A stretch of 64,000 nt of DNA, from positions 124,001-188,000 of the forward strand of contig NZ_WQNE01000011.1 of assembly GCF_009759665.1 (NCBI RefSeq). Reading direction: 5' to 3'. This document shows, piece by piece, positions 57,378 to 64,000 of the stretch. The notes beneath the pieces were generated by a model. It worked only from the letters and a program-made list of their open reading frames with translations. It was not told where the DNA came from and did no database searches. This stretch comes from Bradyrhizobium cajani. Its GTDB lineage: Bacteria; Pseudomonadota; Alphaproteobacteria; Rhizobiales; Xanthobacteraceae. Both the position numbers and the translations under genes were made by a program. Position 1 is the first letter of the stretch. Each line of letters opens with the position of its first letter.

Positions 57378-59453
57378 ATGGTTCAGGCAATTGTCTTTCT
57401 GCCTTTGCTGGGCGCCATTCTGGCCGGCCTGATCGCGCTGGTCGGCGCGCATGGCCGCAACCCCTCAGGCGACGAGGTCGAGCATCACGGCGACCACGGT
57501 CATGGCCACGACGCTCACGCGTCGACGGCCCATGACGACCATGGTGACGACGCTCACGACGACCACGGTCACGGTCCGGTCGAGCCGGCCGCGGCCGGCT
57601 CGCGCGGCGCCGAGCTGATCACGACCGCGCTGCTGTTCGTGTCGGCGGCTCTGTCCTGGATGACGCTGGTCGATGTCGGCTTCATGCACCACGACGCCCG
57701 CGTCCAGCTGCTGCCCTGGATCTTCTCCGGTGACCTCCAGGTCTGGTGGACGCTGCGGGTCGACACGCTCACGGCCGTGATGCTGGTGGTGGTGACGACC
57801 GTGTCCTCGCTCGTGCACCTCTATTCGATCGGCTACATGGACGAGGATCCGTACCGGCCGCGCTTCTTCGGCTATCTCTCGCTGTTCACCTTCGCCATGC
57901 TGATGCTGGTGACCGCGGACAACCTCGTGCAGCTGTTCTTCGGCTGGGAAGGCGTGGGTCTGGCCAGCTACCTCCTGATCGGCTTCTGGTACCAGAAGCC
58001 CTCGGCGAACGCCGCCGCCATCAAGGCCTTCGTGGTCAATCGTGTCGGCGATTTCGGCTTCGCGCTCGGCATCTTCGCGATCTTCATGCTGGTCGGCTCG
58101 ACCGATTTCGAGACCATCTTCCATGCCGCGCCTGGTCTCACCGGCAAGACCATCAACTTCCTCGGCTGGCACGCCGACGCGCTGACCCTGACCTGCCTGC
58201 TGCTGTTCATGGGCGCGATGGGCAAGTCGGCGCAGTTCCTGCTGCACACCTGGTTGCCGGACGCGATGGAAGGCCCGACCCCGGTCTCCGCGCTGATCCA
58301 CGCCGCGACCATGGTCACCGCCGGCGTGTTCATGGTGGCGCGCCTGTCGCCGCTGTTCGAACTCGCACCTAATGCGCAGGCCGTCGTGATGTTCTTCGGC
58401 GCTACCACGGCGTTCTTCGCGGCGACCATCGGCCTCGTCCAGAACGACATCAAGCGCATCGTCGCCTATTCGACCTGTTCGCAGCTCGGCTACATGTTCG
58501 TGGCGATGGGGGCGGGGGCCTATTCGGTCGGCATGTTCCACCTGTTCACGCACGCCTTCTTCAAGGCGCTGCTGTTCTTAGGCTCCGGCTCGGTGATCTA
58601 CGCGATGCACCACGAGCAGGACATCCGCAACATGGGCGGCCTCTGGAAGAAGATCCCCTACACCTATGCGGTGATGGTGGTCGGCACCCTGGCCCTGACC
58701 GGCTTCCCGCTCACTGCCGGCTACTTCTCCAAGGACGCGATCATCGAGTCCGCCTACGCCGCGCACAATCCGTTCGCGATGTACGGCTTCCTGATGACGG
58801 TCGTCGCAGCCGGCCTGACCTCGTTCTATTCCTGGCGCCTGATCTTCAAGACCTTCCACGGCGAGCCGCATGACGAGCACCACTACGAGGCCGCGCATGA
58901 GAGCCCGATCTGGATGCTGATCCCGATCGGCGTGCTGGCGGTCGGCTCGATCCTGGCGGGTTTCCCGTTCAAGGAGCTGTTCGCCGGTCACGGCATCGAG
59001 GAGTTCTTCCGCGAGTCCGTGAAGATGAACCCGCACATCATCGAGGAGATGCACCACATCCCCGCGACCATCGCCTTCCTGCCGACGGTGATGATGGTGG
59101 TGGGCTTCCTGATCTCGTACCTGTTCTATATCCAGCGGCCCTACATCCCGGTCCAACTCGCCAAAGAGCAGCCGGGGCTGTACCAGTTCCTGCTCAACAA
59201 ATGGTACTTCGACGAGCTCTACGACGTCATCTTCGTCCGTCCGGCGAAGTGGATCGGCTACCAGCTCTGGAAGAAGGGCGACGGCTTCATCATCGACGGC
59301 TTCGGTCCCGACGGCGTCTCCGCCCGCGTGCTGGACGTCACCCGCAACGTCGTGAAGATCCAGACCGGTTATCTCTATCACTACGCATTCGCCATGCTGA
59401 TCGGCGCCGCCGGCCTGATCACCTGGTTCATGTTCGGCTTTGGAGGCCAGTAA
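57378..59453 (+). CDS. nuoL: NADH-quinone oxidoreductase subunit L with a His-rich loop insertion
   Basis: 691 residues, the distal antiporter-like proton-pumping subunit. Conserved segments include FFGWEGVGLASYLLIGFWY and LLHTWLPDAMEGPTPVSALI. Between helix 1 and helix 2 there is a hydrophilic insertion with eleven histidines and many aspartates (residues 36-65, for example HHGDHGHGHDAH), absent from typical NuoL. The rest is normal, including the long lateral helix region at the C-terminus. nuoM starts at the next base after the stop. Confidence 0.96.
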   Translation: MVQAIVFLPLLGAILAGLIALVGAHGRNPSGDEVEHHGDHGHGHDAHASTAHDDHGDDAHDDHGHGPVEPAAAGSRGAELITTALLFVSAALSWMTLVDVGFMHHDARVQLLPWIFSGDLQVWWTLRVDTLTAVMLVVVTTVSSLVHLYSIGYMDEDPYRPRFFGYLSLFTFAMLMLVTADNLVQLFFGWEGVGLASYLLIGFWYQKPSANAAAIKAFVVNRVGDFGFALGIFAIFMLVGSTDFETIFHAAPGLTGKTINFLGWHADALTLTCLLLFMGAMGKSAQFLLHTWLPDAMEGPTPVSALIHAATMVTAGVFMVARLSPLFELAPNAQAVVMFFGATTAFFAATIGLVQNDIKRIVAYSTCSQLGYMFVAMGAGAYSVGMFHLFTHAFFKALLFLGSGSVIYAMHHEQDIRNMGGLWKKIPYTYAVMVVGTLALTGFPLTAGYFSKDAIIESAYAAHNPFAMYGFLMTVVAAGLTSFYSWRLIFKTFHGEPHDEHHYEAAHESPIWMLIPIGVLAVGSILAGFPFKELFAGHGIEEFFRESVKMNPHIIEEMHHIPATIAFLPTVMMVVGFLISYLFYIQRPYIPVQLAKEQPGLYQFLLNKWYFDELYDVIFVRPAKWIGYQLWKKGDGFIIDGFGPDGVSARVLDVTRNVVKIQTGYLYHYAFAMLIGAAGLITWFMFGFGGQ

Positions 59454-60962
59454 ATGACAACCTGGCCCATTCTTTCGGTCACGACGTTCCTGCCGGTGGT
59501 CGGCGCGCTGATCGTCTATCTCAGCCGCGGCGATGACGAGGCCGCGCAGCGCAACTCGCGCTGGATCGCGCTGTGGACCACGCTGATCACCTTCGCGGTG
59601 TCGGTGATCCTGGTCATGCGCTTCGACCCGTCCAACGCCGACTTCCAGTTCGTAGAAAAGGCGAACTGGCTCGCCACCGGCATCACCTACCACATGGGCG
59701 TCGACGGCATTTCGCTGCCGCTGGTGATCCTGACCACCGCGATCATGCCGTTCTGCATCATCGCGAGCTGGAAGGCGATCACGAGCCGCGTCCGTGAATA
59801 CATGATGGCGTTCCTGATCCTGGAAACGCTGATGGTCGGCACCTTCTCGGCGCTCGATCTCGTGCTGTTCTACCTGTTCTTCGAGGGCGGCCTGATCCCG
59901 ATGTTCCTGATCATCGGCGTCTGGGGCGGCCCGCGCCGGGTCTATGCGTCGTTCAAGTTCTTCCTCTACACGCTGCTCGGCTCGGTCCTGATGCTGCTCG
60001 CCATCATGGCGCTGTACTGGAACGGCGGCACCACCGACATCCCGACCCTGATGCACACCGCCGTGCCGCGCGGCTTGCAGACCTGGGCGTGGCTGGCGTT
60101 CTTTGCCTCTTTCGCAGTGAAGATGCCGATGTGGCCGGTGCACACCTGGCTCCCCGACGCGCACGTCGAGGCCCCGACCGCCGGCTCCGTGGTCCTCGCC
60201 GCGATCCTGCTGAAGATGGGCGGCTACGGCTTCCTGCGCTTCTCGCTGCCGATGTTCCCGCTGGCCTCGCACGACTTCGCGCCGCTGATCTTCACGCTCT
60301 CGGCCATCGCCATCATCTACACCTCGCTGGTGGCCTTGATGCAGGAGGACATGAAGAAGCTGATCGCGTACTCCTCGGTCGCGCATATGGGCTTCGTCAC
60401 CATGGGCATCTTCGCCGGCACCATGCAGGGCGTTGCCGGCGGCATGTTCCAGATGATCTCGCACGGCATCGTCTCCGGTGCGCTGTTCCTTTGCGTCGGC
60501 ATCGTCTACGACCGCCTGCACACCCGCGAGATCGCCGCCTATGGCGGCCTCGTCAACCGGATGCCGCTCTACGCGCTGACCTTCATGGTCTTCACAATGG
60601 CCAATGTCGGCCTGCCCGGGACCTCCGGCTTCGTCGGCGAGTTCATGACGCTGATCGGTACCTTCAAGGTCTCGATCACGACCGCGTTCTTCGCCAGCTT
60701 TGGCGTGATCCTCTCGGCAGCCTACGCGCTGTGGCTCTACCGCAAGGTCGTGTTCGGGGCGCTGGTCAAGCCGTCGCTGATGAGCATGAAGGATCTCACC
60801 TTGCGCGAGTGCGTGACGCTGTTCCCGCTGATCGCGCTGACGATCCTGTTCGGCGTCTATCCGAAGCCGGTGCTCGACATGTCGGCCGCCTCGGTCCAGC
60901 AACTCGTCAACAACTACAACACCGCTGTGACGGCCGTGAAGGCCGCCGCACTGCTCCAGTGA
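59454..60962 (+). CDS. nuoM: NADH-quinone oxidoreductase subunit M
   Basis: 502 residues, fourteen transmembrane helices, antiporter-like. Motifs: FYLFFEGGLIPMFLIIGVWG (with the key Glu) and MPMWPVHTWLPDAHVEAPTA. Starts immediately after the nuoL stop. Confidence 0.97.
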   Translation: MTTWPILSVTTFLPVVGALIVYLSRGDDEAAQRNSRWIALWTTLITFAVSVILVMRFDPSNADFQFVEKANWLATGITYHMGVDGISLPLVILTTAIMPFCIIASWKAITSRVREYMMAFLILETLMVGTFSALDLVLFYLFFEGGLIPMFLIIGVWGGPRRVYASFKFFLYTLLGSVLMLLAIMALYWNGGTTDIPTLMHTAVPRGLQTWAWLAFFASFAVKMPMWPVHTWLPDAHVEAPTAGSVVLAAILLKMGGYGFLRFSLPMFPLASHDFAPLIFTLSAIAIIYTSLVALMQEDMKKLIAYSSVAHMGFVTMGIFAGTMQGVAGGMFQMISHGIVSGALFLCVGIVYDRLHTREIAAYGGLVNRMPLYALTFMVFTMANVGLPGTSGFVGEFMTLIGTFKVSITTAFFASFGVILSAAYALWLYRKVVFGALVKPSLMSMKDLTLRECVTLFPLIALTILFGVYPKPVLDMSAASVQQLVNNYNTAVTAVKAAALLQ

Positions 60963-60984
60963 TCGGGCAGGTCAGGATATCGCC

Positions 60985-62421
60985 ATGAGCTTTGAGACTG
61001 CAGGTTATCAACTGGCGCCGGTGCTGCCCGAGATCGTGCTCGCGGTCGGCGCGATGGCGCTTCTGATGCTGGGGGCCTATCGCGGGCAGGAGACGACCAG
61101 GACGGTCACCTCGCTGGCGGTGGTGCTCCTGATCGTGGTCGGTGCGCTCGTCTACATGCAGCCTGCGGGCAAGCAGGTGACCTTCGGCGGCAGCTTCATC
61201 GTCGATGACTTTGCCCGCTTCATGAAGATCCTGGCCCTGATCGGCTCGGCGGTGACGCTGGTGCTGTCGACCGAGTTCCTGTCCGACCCCTCGCGCCGCA
61301 TCTTCGAATATTCGATCCTGGTGCTGCTCTCGTCGCTCGGCATGATGGTGCTGATCTCGGCGGGCGATCTGATCTCGCTTTATCTCGGCCTCGAATTGAT
61401 GTCGCTGGCGCTCTACGTCGTGGCGACCTCGAACCGCGACAACGCCAAGTCGACCGAAGCCGGCCTGAAGTATTTCGTACTCGGCGCGCTGTCCTCGGGC
61501 ATGCTGCTCTACGGCGCCTCGCTGGTCTATGGTTTCACCGGCACGGTCAGCTTCGCCGGCATCGCCTCGACCGCGACGGTCTCGAATGTCGGTCTCGTCT
61601 TTGGCCTCGTGTTCCTGCTCGCCGGCCTCTGTTTCAAGGTCTCGGCCGTGCCGTTCCACATGTGGACGCCGGACGTCTATGAGGGCGCCCCGACGCCGGT
61701 CACCGCCTTCTTCGCCTCGGCGCCGAAGGTGGCCGCGCTCGCCGTCTTCACCCGCGTCACGCTGACCGCATTCCCGGGCATCGTCTCGCAGTGGCAGCAG
61801 ATCCTGGTGTTCGTGGCGATCGCCTCGATGGCGCTGGGCTCCTTCGCCGCGATCGGCCAGAGCAACATCAAGCGCCTGATGGCCTATTCCTCGATCGGCC
61901 ACATGGGCTTCGCGCTCGTCGGCCTTGCCTCCGGCACAGTCGAGGGCGCGCAGGGCGTGCTGATGTACATCGTGATCTATGTAGCGATGACGCTCGGCTC
62001 CTTCTCGATCATCCTCGCGATGAAGCGCAACGGCCAGGCCGTGGAGCAGATCAGCGATTTCGCCGGCCTGTCGCGCACCAATCCGCTGCTCGCCTTCATG
62101 TTCGCCATGCTGCTGTTCTCGCTCGCCGGCATCCCGCCGCTCGCCGGCTTCTTCGCCAAATGGTACGTGTTCGTCGCCGCCATCAAGGCGAACCTGTTCA
62201 CACTCGCCGTGATCGGCGTGCTGACCAGTGTCGTCGGCGCCTACTACTATCTCGCCATCGTCAAGACGATGTACTTCGACGAGCCGGCCGGCCAGGTCGA
62301 TCCCGTCAGGATCGAGGTGCGGACCGTGCTGGCGGTTGCGGGCCTGTTCAACATCCTCTTCGCGCTGTTTGCGGGCCCGGTGGTGACCGTCGCCTCCGCC
62401 GCGGCAAAGTCGCTGTTCTAG
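60985..62421 (+). CDS. nuoN: NADH-quinone oxidoreductase subunit N
   Basis: 478 residues, the third antiporter-like subunit. Motifs: LYLGLELMSLALYVVATS and FKVSAVPFHMWTPDVYEGAP. It closes the fourteen-gene nuo set; birA starts one base after its stop. Confidence 0.97.
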   Translation: MSFETAGYQLAPVLPEIVLAVGAMALLMLGAYRGQETTRTVTSLAVVLLIVVGALVYMQPAGKQVTFGGSFIVDDFARFMKILALIGSAVTLVLSTEFLSDPSRRIFEYSILVLLSSLGMMVLISAGDLISLYLGLELMSLALYVVATSNRDNAKSTEAGLKYFVLGALSSGMLLYGASLVYGFTGTVSFAGIASTATVSNVGLVFGLVFLLAGLCFKVSAVPFHMWTPDVYEGAPTPVTAFFASAPKVAALAVFTRVTLTAFPGIVSQWQQILVFVAIASMALGSFAAIGQSNIKRLMAYSSIGHMGFALVGLASGTVEGAQGVLMYIVIYVAMTLGSFSIILAMKRNGQAVEQISDFAGLSRTNPLLAFMFAMLLFSLAGIPPLAGFFAKWYVFVAAIKANLFTLAVIGVLTSVVGAYYYLAIVKTMYFDEPAGQVDPVRIEVRTVLAVAGLFNILFALFAGPVVTVASAAAKSLF

Positions 62422-62422
62422 G

Positions 62423-63229
62423 ATGGGGTTCGCGCTCGGTCCTCGCGCATTGTCCGCGGGCTATAAGCTCGCGGCCTTCGAACGGACCGGCTCGACCAAT
62501 ACCGATGCGATCGAGTACGCTCGCGCCGGCGAACGCGGCCCGATGTGGTTCGTGACGTCCGAGCAGACCGCCGGCCGCGGCCGGCGCCAGCGCGCCTGGA
62601 TCGCGCCAAAGGGCAATCTTGCCGCCAGCATCCTCGAAGTCATGGACATCGCCCCGGCCGTCGCGGCCACACTCGGATTTGCCGCCGGCCTGGCGGAGGA
62701 GGCGGCGTTGGAGAAGATCAGCCTGGAGGCCGCGCTGCGCCTCGGCGAGGGCCGCCCCCGCTACGCCCTGAAATGGCCGAACGACGTGCTCGCCGGCGGC
62801 AAGAAGCTGGTCGGCATCGCGCTCGAGGCCGAGGCCATCGGGGACCGCCTCGCGGTGGTCGCCGGCATGGGTACCAATGTGATTGCTGCGCCCGAGGGCA
62901 CGCCGACGCCGGCGGTGTCACTGGCCGACCTCGGCGTCCAGATCAGCGCGGAGGAGCTGTTTGCGGCGCTCTCCGACGCCTGGGTCGAGTTCCGCGGCAT
63001 CTGGGACAATGGCCGCGGCTTTGCCGAGATCCGCAAGCTCTGGCTGGAACGCGCCGCGGGGCTCGGCGAGAAGGTCGCGATCCACACGGGAACGATGACG
63101 GTGGACGGCATTTTCGACACCATCGACGACACCGGCTGCCTGATCGTCCGCACCGCGGAGGGCCGCCGCGTGCCGGTCGCCGCGGGCGAGGTGTTCTTCG
63201 GCTCCGCCGCCTCCGTGGGAGCTGCCTGA
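62423..63229 (+). CDS. birA: Biotin-[acetyl-CoA-carboxylase] ligase
   Basis: 268 residues, attaches biotin to carboxylase carrier proteins. Catalytic loop GRGRRQRAW (as in GRGRRGR-W of BirA), KWPNDVLAGGKKLVGIALE and the C-terminal SH3-like region are present. No N-terminal helix-turn-helix, so this is the enzyme-only class and not a bio-operon repressor. It follows nuoN by one base, a common arrangement in alphaproteobacteria. Confidence 0.94.
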   Translation: MGFALGPRALSAGYKLAAFERTGSTNTDAIEYARAGERGPMWFVTSEQTAGRGRRQRAWIAPKGNLAASILEVMDIAPAVAATLGFAAGLAEEAALEKISLEAALRLGEGRPRYALKWPNDVLAGGKKLVGIALEAEAIGDRLAVVAGMGTNVIAAPEGTPTPAVSLADLGVQISAEELFAALSDAWVEFRGIWDNGRGFAEIRKLWLERAAGLGEKVAIHTGTMTVDGIFDTIDDTGCLIVRTAEGRRVPVAAGEVFFGSAASVGAA

Positions 63230-64000
63230 TGGCGCGGCCTGATGAACTGGTGTTTGCGCCGCTCGGCGGCGTCGGCGAGATCGGCATGAACCTGTCGATC
63301 TACGGCCTCGGCAACCGCCACCAGCGCGCCTGGCTCGCGGTCGATCTCGGCGTCTCCTTCGGCGACGAGGAGCATCTGCCGGGCATCGACCTGATCATGC
63401 CGGACATCTCTTTCCTGGAGAAGGAACGCAAGAACCTGATGGGCCTGGTGCTGACCCACGCCCATGAGGATCATTTCGGCGCGATCATCGATCTCTGGCC
63501 GAAGCTGCAATGCCCGATCTACGCGACCAAATTCAGCGCGGCGCTGTTCGAGGCCAAATGCGCCGCGGAGCGCAATGCGCCCAACATTCCCGTCACGGTG
63601 ATCCCGTCCGGCGGCCGCGTCGATGTCGGCCCGTTCAACGTCGAGTTCATTCCTGTCGCGCACTCCATTCCCGAAGCGCATGCGCTGGCGATCCACACCG
63701 AGGCCGGCACGGTGCTGCACACCGGCGACTGGAAGATCGACCCGACCCCGACCCTGGGCGCTCCGACCGACGAGAAGCGGCTGCGCGAACTGGGCGAGGA
63801 GGGCGTGCTCGCCCTGATCGGCGATTCCACCAACGCCGTGCGCGACGGCCGCTCGCCGTCGGAAGCCGAGGTCGCGAGGACTATCATCGACCTCGTCAAA
63901 TCAGCCAAGGGCCGCGTCGCGGTGACGACGTTCGCCTCCAACGTGGCGCGCATCAAGGCTGTCGCCGAGGCTGCGAAAGCCGCCGACCGCGAGGTCGTCG
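63229..64000 (+). CDS. rnj: Ribonuclease J, N-terminal part (cut by the window end)
   Basis: 257 codons are visible from MARPDELVFAPLGGVGEIGM. It is a metallo-beta-lactamase-fold nuclease of the beta-CASP group that processes and degrades RNA from the 5' end and internally. The zinc motif is LTHAHEDHFGA (near residue 75), with further ligands in VAHSIPEAHA and HTGDWKID. The ATG shares its first base with the birA TGA stop. The gene continues beyond the window, so the beta-CASP domain is only partly visible. Confidence 0.95.
   Translation, partial: MARPDELVFAPLGGVGEIGMNLSIYGLGNRHQRAWLAVDLGVSFGDEEHLPGIDLIMPDISFLEKERKNLMGLVLTHAHEDHFGAIIDLWPKLQCPIYATKFSAALFEAKCAAERNAPNIPVTVIPSGGRVDVGPFNVEFIPVAHSIPEAHALAIHTEAGTVLHTGDWKIDPTPTLGAPTDEKRLRELGEEGVLALIGDSTNAVRDGRSPSEAEVARTIIDLVKSAKGRVAVTTFASNVARIKAVAEAAKAADREVV

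Noticed and set aside
58578..60902. 774-codon minus-strand frame across nuoL and nuoM
   Set aside because: It is a compositional shadow: rich in Arg, Asp, Glu, His and Gln, with no family resemblance, and the plus-strand nuo genes are certain.

Overview
The window is a gene-dense, high-GC stretch of an alphaproteobacterial chromosome. Several things point to the Bradyrhizobium/Rhodopseudomonas group (Nitrobacteraceae): codon usage, a glnB-glnA pair, a tig-clpP-clpX-lon proteostasis block, a nuo operon carrying unusual extra genes, and short palindromic intergenic repeats of a kind common in that group. No plasmid, phage or transposase gene was seen. The genus assignment is an inference from gene content; no database search was run.

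Layout. 1-5.6 kb: tail of a probable SPFH/slipin gene, a periplasmic asparaginase, glnA and glnB on the minus strand with a candidate sigma-54 promoter, a bifunctional NAD(P)HX repair enzyme and a GNAT acetyltransferase. 5.6-14.6 kb: a Tat-exported multicopper-oxidase-like protein without recognisable copper sites, tRNA-Leu, trigger factor, ClpP, ClpX, Lon and a GFA-family zinc protein. 14.6-16.3 kb: tRNA-Val, a small secreted protein and a SAM methyltransferase. 16.4-29.3 kb: two heavy-metal efflux operons on the minus strand. One is CzcCBA-like with a CDF transporter, the other is CusBA-like with a FixH-type protein, and small His-, Met- and Cys-rich exported proteins accompany them. 29.5-32.3 kb: a 24-residue membrane peptide, a membrane protein, peptidase T and an HU-type protein.

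32.5-38.0 kb is the most unusual region. An outer-membrane barrel gene and a small exported protein are divergent from two tandem caspase-fold genes. The first caspase has an intact His/Cys dyad and is fused, through a long Ala/Ser repeat, to a C-terminal domain resembling the self-cleaving intramolecular chaperone of phage tail fibres (peptidase S74). The second caspase has lost both catalytic residues (Tyr and Met replace them) and carries Sel1-like repeats. All four products have export signals, so an envelope-located protease/pseudoprotease module is plausible.

38.3-46 kb: tRNA-Asp, a small membrane protein, an MFS transporter and a Rieske oxygenase divergent from a MarR regulator, then a TonB-dependent siderophore receptor under an Irr-type box with a PepSY protein. 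46.2-62.4 kb: a complete 14-gene complex I operon, nuoA to nuoN. It is interrupted by a four-helix-bundle gene, an FkbM methyltransferase, a 68-residue membrane protein, and a palindromic repeat that duplicated the start of nuoJ. NuoL has a His-rich insertion. 62.4-64 kb: birA and the first part of the RNase J gene, cut by the window end.

Most long antisense open frames in this GC-rich DNA are shadows and are not listed. Functional calls come from recognised motifs and gene order.
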